Shown: positions 1-7,782 of the stretch, in pieces | How positions within the stretch are numbered: position 1 is the stretch's first letter | Layout: every line of letters starts with the position of its first letter | NCBI GenBank assembly: GCA_021323395.1 | Contig: JAJONL010000014.1 | Coordinates: 1 to 34,860 of the forward strand | Source: Nitrospira sp. | GTDB taxonomy: Bacteria; Nitrospirota; Nitrospiria; Nitrospirales; Nitrospiraceae | Reading direction: 5' to 3' | Length of the DNA: 34,860 bases | Program-made: the position numbers and the translations under genes | Notes under the pieces: generated by a model | Told to the model about the DNA's origin: nothing | Seen by the model: only the letters and a program-made list of their open reading frames with translations | Database searches by the model: none

Positions 1-770
1 TCAGCCTGGCGACGTGTGCATGGCTCGTCAGCATCGTCAAACGCGATGTGAGCATCGTAGATGGCGTATGGGCCATGATATTCCTCGCCGCTGCAATAGT
101 ATACGCAACCGGTGCAGAACCCTATACGGGACGGACAATGCTGATCCTCGCACTGGTCTTGCTCTGGGCCCTGCGCCTGTCCGGTCATATCATCCACCGC
201 AACTGGGGCGAGCCTGAGGACCGGCGCTATCGAGAGATCCGCCGGAAATACGAACCCCATTTCGCACTCAAAAGTCTGGGCATCATCTTCTGGTTTCAGG
301 CGGGACTGGCGTGGATCGTTTCGATGCCTCTATGGCCGGCTCTCACCGTACCGGTCGAGGCGGGGCTATTCGATGTGCTGGCGGTGACAGTATGGACCCT
401 CGGTATGGTCTTCGAAGGCATTGGGGACTGGCAGCTGTCACGATTCAAGGTCGATCCGGCGAACCACGGCAAGGTGATGGACCGCGGGTTTTGGCGCTAC
501 ACCCGCCACCCAAACTACTTCGGCGAGGGCCTGATCTGGTGGGGCTTCTTCTTCTTTGCTCTGACGGCCGGGGCTTGGTGGACGGTCGTGGGGCCGCTGC
601 TCCTCACCTACATGCTTCTGAAATTCTCAGGTGTGACGCTGGTGGAGCGGACCATCGTGGAGCGGCGACCTGCCTATCGAGAGTATATCGACCGTACCAA
701 TGCCTTCATCCCTGGTTTCCCGAAACAGGGTACGCCGGCTTCCGTTCCAGGAAAGAGGCGCGATGAGTAG
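1..770 (+). CDS. DUF1295 family membrane protein, 5' end cut by the window
   Basis: Polytopic inner-membrane protein of the DUF1295 family, which has the steroid 5-alpha-reductase/isoprenylcysteine methyltransferase fold. The signature near the C-terminus is RGFWRYTRHPNYFGEGLIWW, the cofactor-site region of this fold. The first available start is a GTG at 48, but the frame stays open to the left edge and encodes SLATCAWLVSIVKRD directly before VSIVDGVW. Family members normally carry a W..S...RDVSIVDG stretch inside the protein, so I infer that the true start lies left of the window and the gene is partial here. Several hydrophobic segments are visible. The stop overlaps the next start (763), indicating co-transcription. 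The family's reaction is not established. Its place in a cluster with a flavoprotein and a lipid methyltransferase suggests a role in membrane lipid modification. Confidence 0.85.
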   Translation, partial: SLATCAWLVSIVKRDVSIVDGVWAMIFLAAAIVYATGAEPYTGRTMLILALVLLWALRLSGHIIHRNWGEPEDRRYREIRRKYEPHFALKSLGIIFWFQAGLAWIVSMPLWPALTVPVEAGLFDVLAVTVWTLGMVFEGIGDWQLSRFKVDPANHGKVMDRGFWRYTRHPNYFGEGLIWWGFFFFALTAGAWWTVVGPLLLTYMLLKFSGVTLVERTIVERRPAYREYIDRTNAFIPGFPKQGTPASVPGKRRDE

Positions 771-1434
771 AAGATGTGTTGTGACGAGCGGATCTCGTAT
801 GACGATGGCGATCCTTGTGTTCCTGCTGTGCCTGGCAGGTCTTTCCCTGCCGGCGTGGAGCGCCACCTCGCAGACCTATGACTTCAAGGTCTTTCTCGGC
901 AAGGATGAGATCGGCCGCCAGCGCTTTGAGGTGTCTTCGGAAGGCGAGCGGACCCAGGTCCGGATAGAGGCGCAGTTCAAGGTCACGTTCCTGTACATCA
1001 CCGTCTACACGTACCGGCATACCAACGTCGAAACCTGGGAGGGTGCATGCCTCCGCGAGATTCGCGCCGAGACGGATGATAACGGCGATTCCTTCTTCGT
1101 GAACGGAATCTTACAGAGCGGGCAGTTGCAGGTGCGGACACAGGCCGGGACTTGGAGCGGCGAGGGCTGCTTCAAGACCTTTGCCTACTGGAATCCTGAG
1201 TGGGTCACCGGCGAACGATTGCTGAATTCGCAGACCGGCGAACTGCAGCCGGTGTCTCTTCGCGTGGTGGGGGAGGAATCGATCCCCGTGCTGGGAGTTC
1301 CGACACGAACCACCCACCGCCGGATCATCACGGACAAGTTCGCCGTCGATCTCTGGTACACCTTGAACGGCAGATGGGTTGCGCTGCAATCCACCACGAA
1401 GAAGGGCGATACCCTTCGCTATACGCTCCAGTGA
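763..1434 (+). CDS. DUF6134-like secreted protein
   Basis: Predicted exported protein of 223 residues. The ATG at 763 was chosen because it overlaps the previous stop (768-770) and follows a purine-rich ribosome site (aaagagg, about 753-759). A frame extension back to 700 would bury the signal peptide. The N-terminus has basic residues, then a hydrophobic core (MAILVFLLCLAGLSLPAWSA) that fits signal peptidase I cleavage near residue 35. The mature part begins YDFKVFLGKDEIGRQRFEV, then a beta-rich stretch, EAQFKVTFLYITVYTYRHTN, and an ETWEGACL segment. This is the pattern I associate with DUF6134. Members have no known enzymatic function. It sits between the DUF1295 gene and a lipocalin lipoprotein, so I infer an envelope role linked to lipid handling. 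The family name is from memory; export is better supported. Confidence 0.75.
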   Translation: MSRRCVVTSGSRMTMAILVFLLCLAGLSLPAWSATSQTYDFKVFLGKDEIGRQRFEVSSEGERTQVRIEAQFKVTFLYITVYTYRHTNVETWEGACLREIRAETDDNGDSFFVNGILQSGQLQVRTQAGTWSGEGCFKTFAYWNPEWVTGERLLNSQTGELQPVSLRVVGEESIPVLGVPTRTTHRRIITDKFAVDLWYTLNGRWVALQSTTKKGDTLRYTLQ

Positions 1435-1441
1435 GGGAACT

Positions 1442-1909
1442 ATGTCTTCTGTAAGGCCATCATTCTGCATGCTCCTTCTGTTCTTCATGCTTGCAGCCTG
1501 CAGCAGTCCTCCACCAATTCACACCGCGAAGGCCGTCGATTTGGAGCGGTTCATGGGGGACTGGTACGTCATCGCCAATATTCCGACCTTTATCGAAACG
1601 GATGCCTACAACGCCATGGAGTCCTATCGCTTGGATCAGGACGGAACCGTGGCCACGACCTTTAGTTTCCGCGCGGGCGGCTTTGAGGGGGAGCGCAAGA
1701 CCTATCATCCGACCGGCTATATCATCGACAAGCAGTCGAATGCCGCCTATGAGCAGACCATCATCGGCCGTCTCCAGCGCGATTACGTCTGGCTGATGGC
1801 CCGGACCCCGCAGGTCTCTGAAGCCGACTACCAACGGTTCCTGAACATCATTGCGGAGGAAGGCTACGATGTCTCCAAAGTCCGAAGGGTACCACAACGA
1901 TGGAACTGA
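1442..1909 (+). CDS. Lipocalin-family lipoprotein (Blc-like) with apparent internal deletion
   Basis: Bacterial lipocalin of the Blc type, a lipoprotein thought to bind fatty acids or lysophospholipids. The ATG at 1442 lies 7 bases after the previous stop with gaggg just upstream. Residues 1-20 form a lipoprotein signal ending LAAC, with Cys20 as the lipidation site. The lipocalin signature GDWYVIANIP starts at residue 39, and the conserved RDYVWLMARTP and the C-terminal GYDVSKVRRVPQRW are present. At 155 residues it is shorter than E. coli Blc (177). Between YIIDKQSNA (about residue 101) and AYEQTIIGR the usual stretch with a tryptophan/proline core and the following strand is missing, about 16-20 residues by comparison with Blc. 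The frame is intact, so this looks like an in-frame deletion rather than a frameshift. Whether the barrel still closes is unknown. Confidence 0.88.
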   Translation: MSSVRPSFCMLLLFFMLAACSSPPPIHTAKAVDLERFMGDWYVIANIPTFIETDAYNAMESYRLDQDGTVATTFSFRAGGFEGERKTYHPTGYIIDKQSNAAYEQTIIGRLQRDYVWLMARTPQVSEADYQRFLNIIAEEGYDVSKVRRVPQRWN

Positions 1910-2056
1910 TCTGGTGGCCTATTCTGCGATCCGACCCGGGTGGATCCGATCAGAGGCTGAAGGACGGACTCCTGCACCACGGGGACGGTGGCTAGGCAAA
2001 AGAATCCATCCGACAGGCTTCTCCGTAGAGGAGAGGTATGAGAGGAATATGCCGTC

Positions 2057-2473
2057 GTGCAATCGGTTGTTGAACGATTCAAACATGCCTATGGCCGCTG
2101 GAAGGTGCACTCCCTAGGATTACTGAGCGAGCTGTACAGCGACGACGTTGAGTTTCAAGATCCCTTTCGTCAGATCGCAGGGCTCCCCGCGCTCAGGCAA
2201 TACCTGGCAGACCTGTATGCGCACGTGGATTCCTGCACGTTTTCTTTCGAGAACGAAATCGTGCAAGGCGATCACGCGGTGCTGATGTGGACGATGCTCC
2301 TGAAGCACCCAAAATTGAACGGCGGAGACGTGGTGAGGGTGCCCGGCTCGACGCACATTCGATTTCACGGCAAGGTCTCTTATCACCGGGACTACTTCGA
2401 TGCCGGTGCGATGCTCTACGAGCAGCTTCCGCTGATTGGAAAGGTGATCCGGATCATCAAGGGTCGAGTCTGA
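2057..2473 (+). CDS. NTF2-like (SnoaL-type) protein
   Basis: Small protein of 138 residues with the nuclear-transport-factor-2/SnoaL fold pattern: an N-terminal helix, LYSDDVEFQDPF near residues 26-37, a helix (LRQYLADLYAHV), then a run of beta strands including YHRDYFDAGAMLYEQLP. Such proteins act as small isomerases, cyclases or binding modules, usually in the cytoplasm; no signal peptide is seen. The start is a GTG. The in-frame stop at 2039 leaves no other start, and agaggaa at 2041-2047 is a good ribosome site 9 bases before it. It is separated from the lipocalin by 147 bases in which I see no gene, and it ends 3 bases before the dehydrogenase. Proteins of this type commonly accompany the dehydrogenase/flavoprotein/DUF1365/methyltransferase set. 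The substrate is unknown. Confidence 0.8.
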   Translation: MQSVVERFKHAYGRWKVHSLGLLSELYSDDVEFQDPFRQIAGLPALRQYLADLYAHVDSCTFSFENEIVQGDHAVLMWTMLLKHPKLNGGDVVRVPGSTHIRFHGKVSYHRDYFDAGAMLYEQLPLIGKVIRIIKGRV

Positions 2474-2476
2474 ACC

Positions 2477-3247
2477 ATGAGTCGAATCAGCGTCACAGGG
2501 CGACGGGTTTGGGTGACCGGTGCCTCGTCCGGCATTGGCCGAGCGGTCACGGTGGAGCTCGCTCGTCGAGGCGCCCTCGTCATCGCTTCCGCGCGTCACG
2601 AGCCGGAGCTCAGCAAGCTTGCCCGTGAGTGTGGCGGCGACCGCGTCGTGGCGCTTCCGTTTGATGTGACCGACCGCCCGGCTACCCAGCGAGCGACGGA
2701 TGAGATCCATCGGCGCTGGGGCAGGCTGGACGTTGCGTTCTTCAACGCCGGTACCTGTGAGTATGTCGAGGTCACGAAGTTTGACAGCGCTGTATTCGAA
2801 CGGATGATACGCACCAACTTCCTGAGCATGGTGTATGGCATTGAGGCGGTGCTGCCGCTGCTGCGGCAGTCGCCGGCGCCGCAACTCGTGGGGATGAGCA
2901 GTACGGTGGCCTATCGAGGATTGCCGCGCTCGGAAGCCTATGGGGCCTCGAAGGCGGCGATCAAGAATCTTTTCGAGTCGCTGCAAATCGATCTCTTTCC
3001 CGAGAGTATCAGTGTGTCGGCCGTGTGTCCGGGGTTTGTGCGGACACCACTGACTGACCGGAACGATTTTCAGATGCCGTTCAGGATCGAAGCTGATGAC
3101 GCCGCCAGACGAATCGTCGACGGGATCGAGGCCAGGAAGCCGGAGATTCATTTTCCGAGGCGATTCAGCCTCCTCTTCAAGCTGCTGACCCTGCTCCCGG
3201 GCCGGTTGTACATCCGTCTGTGCGCCCAGATGGTGATGCGACCATGA
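2477..3247 (+). CDS. Short-chain dehydrogenase/reductase (SDR)
   Basis: Classical SDR oxidoreductase of 256 residues that uses NAD(P)H. Visible motifs are the dinucleotide-binding TGASSGIG (residues 14-21), NAG (90-92), the structural Asn114, catalytic Ser142 and the YxxxK pair Tyr155/Lys159 (YGASK), so the active site is complete. Arg40 at the end of the second strand (SAR) hints at a preference for NADP, which is an inference. The C-terminus is hydrophobic (LLFKLLTLLPGRLYIRL), as in SDRs acting on lipid substrates. The ATG at 2477 is 3 bases after the previous stop, and the stop overlaps the next start (ATGA at 3244-3247), so translation is probably coupled. The substrate is unknown; the neighbours suggest an acyl-chain or membrane-derived ketone. 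Confidence 0.93.
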   Translation: MSRISVTGRRVWVTGASSGIGRAVTVELARRGALVIASARHEPELSKLARECGGDRVVALPFDVTDRPATQRATDEIHRRWGRLDVAFFNAGTCEYVEVTKFDSAVFERMIRTNFLSMVYGIEAVLPLLRQSPAPQLVGMSSTVAYRGLPRSEAYGASKAAIKNLFESLQIDLFPESISVSAVCPGFVRTPLTDRNDFQMPFRIEADDAARRIVDGIEARKPEIHFPRRFSLLFKLLTLLPGRLYIRLCAQMVMRP

Positions 3248-4497
3248 AACTGGCCATCGTGGGAACCGGCATTGCGGGCATGACGGCGGCTCACCTGCTG
3301 CATCAAGATCATGACCTCACCATTTTCGAAGCCAGTGACTACATCGGCGGCCATACCAACACGGTTGAAGTGGAACAGCAGGGAAGGACCTATGCGGTCG
3401 ATACGGGATTCATCGTGTTCAACGACTGGACCTACCCGCACTTCATCGCCCTGCTGGATCGCCTGGGGGTCGCCTCGCAGCCGAGCGACATGAGTTTCAG
3501 TGTCCGTTGCGAGCAGACCGGCCTGGAGTACAACGGCACCTCATTGAACAGCCTGTTCGCCCAGCGGCGGAATCTGCTGCGGCCGTCCTTCTATCGCATG
3601 ATCCGCGACATCCTGCGTTTCAACCGGGAATCGGTCGCGCTCCTGGATGAGCCTGGCCCCGGTCCCTCTTTGGGAGTCTATTTGGAACAGAACCGCTACT
3701 CCGACACCTTTATTCGGAACTATATCGTTCCCATGGGAGGGGCGATCTGGTCGGCCGGTCACGCTACGATGTGGGAGTTTCCGGCGCGGTATCTCGTCCG
3801 GTTTTTTAAGAACCACGGCATGTTGTCGGTTGGCGCGCGGCCTACCTGGCGCGTCATCACCGGCGGATCGCAACGCTATGTTGAACCGCTGGTGCGTCCC
3901 TTCCGCGATCGCATCCGGCTCCAATCGCCCGTGGAATCGATCAGCCGCTATCCGGATCGGGTCGACGTGCGGGGGCGCGACCAGCGCGGGACGTATCAGA
4001 CGGAACGATTCGACGGAGTCGTCCTCGCCTGCCATAGCGACCAGGCGCTGGCGTTGCTGGCGGATCCGTCACCCTTGGAGAAGGAGATTCTTGGCGCCAT
4101 CCGTTATCAACCGAACGAGGCAGTCCTGCATACGGATCGCTCCCTCCTGCCCAGACGCCGCCTTGCCTGGGCCGCCTGGAACTATCACTTGTTACCGACG
4201 CAGCCGGATCGCGCAATGGTGACGTATCACATGAATCAGCTCCAGGGACTGGCGGCACCCTGTGAATTTTGCGTCACGCTGAACCATACGGATGCGATCA
4301 ATCCCGCGACGATCCTCAAACGAATGACCTATCACCATCCTCTCTATACCCCCGAGACGATTGCCGCGCAACAGCGACATGGGGAGATCAACGGGAGTAC
4401 CAGAACCTTTTACTGCGGGGCCTATTGGGGGTTCGGGTTTCACGAAGACGGCGTGAAGAGCGCCATGTCCGCCTGCCGCGCGATGGGGAAGGGTTAG
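3244..4497 (+). CDS. FAD-dependent oxidoreductase, COG2907 (amine-oxidase fold)
   Basis: Flavoprotein of 417 residues. The N-terminus MKLAIVGTGIAGMTAAHLL gives the Rossmann GxGxxG (Gly7, 9, 12) followed by an acidic strand end (IFEASDYIGGH), the classic FAD site of the amine oxidase/phytoene desaturase superfamily. The family-typical VDTGFIVFNDWTYPHF and a C-terminal YCGAYWGFGFHEDG flavin-contact segment are present. The ATG at 3244 was preferred over earlier in-frame codons because the Rossmann strand starts at once and the ATG overlaps the SDR stop. It is followed after 3 bases by the DUF1365 gene and then a CFA-like methyltransferase, a trio found together in many bacteria. In Rhodobacter, as I recall, a related flavin dehydrogenase takes part in making furan fatty acids from methylated acyl chains. 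The same role here is inference. Confidence 0.93.
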   Translation: MKLAIVGTGIAGMTAAHLLHQDHDLTIFEASDYIGGHTNTVEVEQQGRTYAVDTGFIVFNDWTYPHFIALLDRLGVASQPSDMSFSVRCEQTGLEYNGTSLNSLFAQRRNLLRPSFYRMIRDILRFNRESVALLDEPGPGPSLGVYLEQNRYSDTFIRNYIVPMGGAIWSAGHATMWEFPARYLVRFFKNHGMLSVGARPTWRVITGGSQRYVEPLVRPFRDRIRLQSPVESISRYPDRVDVRGRDQRGTYQTERFDGVVLACHSDQALALLADPSPLEKEILGAIRYQPNEAVLHTDRSLLPRRRLAWAAWNYHLLPTQPDRAMVTYHMNQLQGLAAPCEFCVTLNHTDAINPATILKRMTYHHPLYTPETIAAQQRHGEINGSTRTFYCGAYWGFGFHEDGVKSAMSACRAMGKG

Positions 4498-4500
4498 AGG

Positions 4501-5286
4501 ATGAAGAGCTGCGTCTACGAGGGGACGGTAAGGCACCGCCGCAGCGCGCCGGTCCATCACGCGTTCCAGTATTCGATCTTCATGATGTACCTGGATCTGG
4601 CGGAGTTGCCGGACCTGTTCCGCAAGCGGTGGCTCTGGTCCGCTCAGAGACCCAATGTCGCCTGGTTCAGTCAGGACGACCACCTGGGAGATCCGCAGAT
4701 CCCGTTGGATCACAACGTGCGCGACCTCGTCGAGGCGAAGACGGGTCAGCGGCCGGCCGGTCCGATCCGCCTGCTGACACATCTTCGTTACTTTGGGTAT
4801 GGATTCAATCCGGTCAGTTTTTATTTTTGTTTCGACCCTACCGACAACCTGGTTGAAACCATCGTGGCCGAAGTCACGAACACGCCCTGGGGCGAACAAC
4901 ACTGTTATGTGTTGGGGGAGTCGCTGGACGAGGGCATCGGCCGTCGTTACCGCTATCGATTCGGCAAGCAGTTCCATGTCTCACCATTCATGGACATGCA
5001 TGTGGATTACGATTGGCGGTTCAGCAGCCCCGGCGGCAGGTTAGCGGTGCATATGGAGAATCTGCGCGGAGGGGAACGGTTCTTCGATGCCACAATGGTC
5101 CTGCGCCGGCAGGAGATCACCGCGGGTTCACTCGCACGGGTCCTGGTGCGGTATCCGCTGATGACGATGCGGGTCATCGGAGCTATCCACTGGCAAGCGT
5201 TGTGTTTGTGGCTGAAGCGCTGTCCGTTGGTTCCCCATCCTAGAACGCCCAGTCACTCCGTTGATGCAAGGAGGACATCCGGATGA
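4501..5286 (+). CDS. DUF1365 family protein
   Basis: Protein of 261 residues belonging to DUF1365. It opens with the family pattern VYEGTVRHRRSAPVHHAFQY, followed by LLTHLRYFGYGFNPVSFYFC and EVTNTPWGEQHCYVL, then KQFHVSPFMDMHVDYDWRF, all hallmarks of the family. There is no signal peptide; conserved aromatic and histidine residues dominate. The biochemical activity is not settled, but the family almost always travels with a COG2907 flavoprotein and a CFA-type methyltransferase. It starts 3 bases after the flavoprotein stop, and its own stop overlaps the methyltransferase start (5283-5286), so the three are probably translated together. The last 25 or so residues after the LWLKRCPLVPHP segment look unconserved. 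A role in oxidising or modifying the methylated acyl chain is inferred only from context. Confidence 0.92.
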   Translation: MKSCVYEGTVRHRRSAPVHHAFQYSIFMMYLDLAELPDLFRKRWLWSAQRPNVAWFSQDDHLGDPQIPLDHNVRDLVEAKTGQRPAGPIRLLTHLRYFGYGFNPVSFYFCFDPTDNLVETIVAEVTNTPWGEQHCYVLGESLDEGIGRRYRYRFGKQFHVSPFMDMHVDYDWRFSSPGGRLAVHMENLRGGERFFDATMVLRRQEITAGSLARVLVRYPLMTMRVIGAIHWQALCLWLKRCPLVPHPRTPSHSVDARRTSG

Positions 5287-6590
5287 ATGACCTCGTGCCG
5301 ACCGAATGCTCTCCCAGGCTGGACCAGAGTCCATTAAACACCGGGACCTCCGAGTTGTCCCCGGGCCTGTTGGTCGCGATCGCCCGACGCCTCGTGTTCG
5401 CCCGGTTGCGCCGGATCACTCACGGAACCATGACGGTTGTTGAGGGCGACAGGAGCACGGCGTTCGGTAACCCCTCGTCGCGATCCGTACTCCGGCCGAC
5501 GATTACCATCCAGGATTCCGGTTGTTATCTGGACATAGCTTGGAGCGGCACGGTCGGAGCGGGGGAAAGTTATGCGCGTGGCGCCTGGCAATGCGATGAT
5601 CTCACAGGACTCATCCGGCTGTTTGTCCTGAACCGCCACCTTGTCGACGGCATGGAGCGGGGACTCGCGCGGTTTTCCGCTCCGCTGCTCAAAGCCGCTC
5701 ACCGCCTGCGCCGGAATACCAAAACAGGGAGCCGTCAGAACATCGCGGCCCATTACGATCTCAGCAACGAGTTCTTCTCTCTGATGCTGGACGAAACCAT
5801 GATGTACTCCTGTGCCTATTTCCAACGGCCCGACAGCACGCTGGAGGAGGCAGCGCGCTGCAAGATCGACTTGATCTGTCGCAAGCTTCACCTTTCCAAG
5901 AACGACCACCTCGTTGAAATCGGATCCGGGTGGGGTGGTTTGGCCTGCCATGCCGCGGAAACCTACGGCTGCCGGGTGACCACGGCGACGATTTCCCGCG
6001 CGCAGCATGAGGCGGCCGTCCGCCGGGTCCGAGAGGCCGGCTTGTCGGATCGGGTGAGGGTGCTGCTCACGGATTATCGAGACTTGCCCGCTCTCGGGAC
6101 GAAGTTCGACAAATTGGTGTCGGTCGAAATGATCGAGGCCGTGGGACATGAATATTACCTGACCTTCTTCGAGGTCTGCAGTCGATTACTCAAGCCTGAC
6201 GGTCTGATGCTGGTCCAGGCGATCACCATCGATGAGCGGTATTACGAACAGGCGAAACGGTCGGTCGATTTTATCCAGCGTTTCATTTTCCCCGGCAGTT
6301 GCATTCCCTCGGTGAACAGTTTGTGTCAGGCCATGGCGGAGGCCTCGGATCTCAGTCTGCTGCATCTGCAGGATATCGGGGCGCACTATCCGCCGACCCT
6401 GAGGGGCTGGCGAGACAACATCCGGCGTAACCTGACACATGTGCGACAGCTTGGGTTTCGTCCTGAGTTCCTGCGTCTCTGGGAGTTCTACCTGTCCTAC
6501 TGCGAAGGCGGGTTTCTCGAGCGGTCGATTTCAACCGCCCATCTGCTGTTTGCCAAAGCGGGCTGGCGGCAGGATCCCCTGACGGGATGA
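5283..6590 (+). CDS. Cyclopropane-fatty-acid-synthase-like SAM methyltransferase
   Basis: SAM-dependent lipid methyltransferase of the CFA synthase family (COG2230), 435 residues. It would transfer a methyl group to the double bond of an unsaturated phospholipid acyl chain. Visible are SCAYF with Cys177, the SAM loop VEIGSGWGG (residues 211-219), Glu285 in EMIEAVGHEYY, HYPPTL with Tyr369 and YCEGGF with Cys407, matching positions of E. coli CFA synthase. The active-site His of true CFA synthases (in HTIG) is replaced: the segment here reads LVQAITID with Gln312, and the EH dyad is EA. This places it in the second COG2230 subgroup, which may add a plain methyl branch rather than close a cyclopropane ring (inference). 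It is the last gene of the operon. I see no clear terminator after it. Confidence 0.92.
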   Translation: MNDLVPTECSPRLDQSPLNTGTSELSPGLLVAIARRLVFARLRRITHGTMTVVEGDRSTAFGNPSSRSVLRPTITIQDSGCYLDIAWSGTVGAGESYARGAWQCDDLTGLIRLFVLNRHLVDGMERGLARFSAPLLKAAHRLRRNTKTGSRQNIAAHYDLSNEFFSLMLDETMMYSCAYFQRPDSTLEEAARCKIDLICRKLHLSKNDHLVEIGSGWGGLACHAAETYGCRVTTATISRAQHEAAVRRVREAGLSDRVRVLLTDYRDLPALGTKFDKLVSVEMIEAVGHEYYLTFFEVCSRLLKPDGLMLVQAITIDERYYEQAKRSVDFIQRFIFPGSCIPSVNSLCQAMAEASDLSLLHLQDIGAHYPPTLRGWRDNIRRNLTHVRQLGFRPEFLRLWEFYLSYCEGGFLERSISTAHLLFAKAGWRQDPLTG

Positions 6591-6686
6591 ATAGCCGAAT
6601 CGCTGATGGAGTGGACCGCGGTTCTCGATGGTTGCGTTATTCCTAGCTGAAAGCTGGACTGGTGTTGAGCCCCATCGGGTTGAACG

Positions 6687-6715
6687 TTCCATCCGTATGC
6701 TGACCCGTGTAAAAT
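6687..6715 (+). promoter_or_regulatory. Possible sigma-70 promoter for pyrE
   Basis: A TTCCAT (6687-6692) and a TAAAAT (6710-6715) are separated by 17 bases in the 199-base gap between the lipid operon and pyrE. The -10 is good and the -35 is weak. This is only a sequence match. Confidence 0.22.
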
Positions 6716-6789
6716 CAACCTCCCTTGGGAATCAGTCACCAAGCAGCGGTGGATTCACCAAGGCAGACCGACTAGGGGGCGTAACAGAC

Positions 6790-7359
6790 ATGATGATGCA
6801 AGACGAACTGGTCGATGCTTTTCACAGGACTCAATCATTTAAATGGGATCCGAAGGGAGGGTTCAAGCTCGCGTCGGGGATGACGAGTCCCTTTTATGTC
6901 GATTGCCGGACGTTGATGGCGTTTCCTCATGCTCGCCGCCTGGTCGCACAGCTGGCCCATGAAGTGACGCGAGACCTGGAGGTCGATTGTCTCGGAGGTT
7001 TGGAAATTGGGGCGATCTCCATTGCCACCAGCATTTCGGACTTTGCCTATGCGGCGAGCCCTCGTCGGGAGTGGCGCACATTTTTTGTGCGAAAGCAGGC
7101 CAAAGATCATGGCCTGGGCCGGCTCGTCGAAGGGGTCGTGCAGGCAGGCGATCGCGCGTTGATCGTGGATGACGTGCTCACGAGCGGGGGGTCAGTACTC
7201 AAGGCCCTTGTCGCGGCCCGCGAGGCTGGACTACAAGTACGGGACGTACTCGTGATCGTGGACCGCAAGGAGCAGGATGGTCGGGCCCGTATTGAGAAGG
7301 AACAGGTCCGGGTGCGGAGCCTGCTGACCATAGACGACTTGGTGAAGGGGCGAGGGTGA
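6790..7359 (+). CDS. pyrE: Orotate phosphoribosyltransferase
   Basis: Transfers phosphoribose from PRPP to orotate, giving orotidine 5'-phosphate in pyrimidine synthesis; cytoplasmic. It has 189 residues, close to the usual bacterial PyrE length. The PRPP loop ALIVDDVLTSGGS (about residues 123-135) and the catalytic flexible loop VRKQAKDHG with Arg101, Lys102, Lys105 and His107 are intact. FKLASGMTSPFYVDCR near residue 25 is the orotate-binding N-terminal motif. Three consecutive ATG codons begin at 6790; I chose the first, with aggggg at about 6773-6778 as the ribosome site. An open frame back to 6628 has no PyrE similarity. No other pyrimidine gene is nearby, so it is a stand-alone gene here. 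The 86-base convergent gap after it shows no obvious terminator. Confidence 0.95.
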   Translation: MMMQDELVDAFHRTQSFKWDPKGGFKLASGMTSPFYVDCRTLMAFPHARRLVAQLAHEVTRDLEVDCLGGLEIGAISIATSISDFAYAASPRREWRTFFVRKQAKDHGLGRLVEGVVQAGDRALIVDDVLTSGGSVLKALVAAREAGLQVRDVLVIVDRKEQDGRARIEKEQVRVRSLLTIDDLVKGRG

Positions 7360-7445
7360 CTACGGTTACGTTGCGGCGGGTAGCCAGCGCATGCTCATTC
7401 ATAACATGGGGAGCACAGAGCGTCGCGCCTTGTCCCACCAGTGAT

Positions 7446-7757
7446 TCACTTGCACTGAAATTGAATCCCCCATCGTCGCTCTTCCACGACGTCGCTTGAT
7501 CCCGCGACCGGGCTGGCCTGACGGAGCCTGCCCTTGGTTTCCCCTTCGCGGATGGTCGTGTACCCCCCGGGGCATTTCTGTAACATGAGGTTCGTGGCGT
7601 CCTTACGAAATGCGGAGAGCAGGTTGCCCTGCTCGCCTCGATAGGGGTAGACGACCACGCCCCCATTGTCGAAGTCCTTGACCAGGATCGCCCCATCGCC
7701 GCAGCCCCAGGCCGCCAGCAACATGGCCGACAAACAGACGCTTGACCATTTTTTCAT
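7446..7757 (-). CDS. Small predicted lipoprotein, unknown function
   Basis: Protein of 103 residues with a lipoprotein-like leader: MKKW, a hydrophobic stretch, then LLAAWGC with Cys19 as the probable lipidation site, predicting an envelope location. The mature part contains GGVVVYPYRGEQGNLLSAF, a CPGGYTTIREGE segment and the C-terminal EERRWGIQFQC. I associate this pattern with small conserved Nitrospira proteins, but I cannot name a family. Two cysteines (in KCPGG and near the end) could form a disulfide. The ATG at 7757 is divergent from the rhodanese gene across a 63-base gap that holds a palindrome. No enzymatic motif is seen and the function is unknown. Confidence 0.72.
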   Translation of the reverse strand: MKKWSSVCLSAMLLAAWGCGDGAILVKDFDNGGVVVYPYRGEQGNLLSAFRKDATNLMLQKCPGGYTTIREGETKGRLRQASPVAGSSDVVEERRWGIQFQCK

Positions 7758-7771
7758 AGGGCCCCTATCAT
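7742..7771 (+). promoter_or_regulatory. Candidate sigma-70 promoter of the rhodanese gene
   Basis: TTGACC (7742-7747) and TATCAT (7766-7771) with an 18-base spacer would start transcription near 7778, about 43 bases before the rhodanese ATG. The -35 lies inside the first codons of the divergent lipoprotein gene, so the two genes share control DNA. Confidence 0.38.
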
Positions 7772-7782
7772 AGACTGTCTAT
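7770..7782. promoter_or_regulatory. Perfect 13-base palindrome in divergent promoter region, possible operator
   Basis: ATAGAC-T-GTCTAT is a perfect inverted repeat with a one-base centre. It overlaps the predicted -10 end and start point of the rhodanese promoter and lies 12 bases upstream of the divergent lipoprotein start. That position suits a repressor site acting on both genes. No regulator gene is adjacent. Confidence 0.35.

Noticed and set aside
2120-3151. Long minus-strand open frame of 343 codons opposite the NTF2-like and SDR genes
   Set aside because: It is opposite two genes with intact catalytic motifs; its sequence is rich in Arg, His and Pro, has no domain pattern, and is a typical high-GC antisense shadow.
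6628-6789. 5' extension of pyrE by 54 codons
   Set aside because: The extra residues have no PyrE similarity, and a ribosome site plus the conserved N-terminus support the start at 6790.
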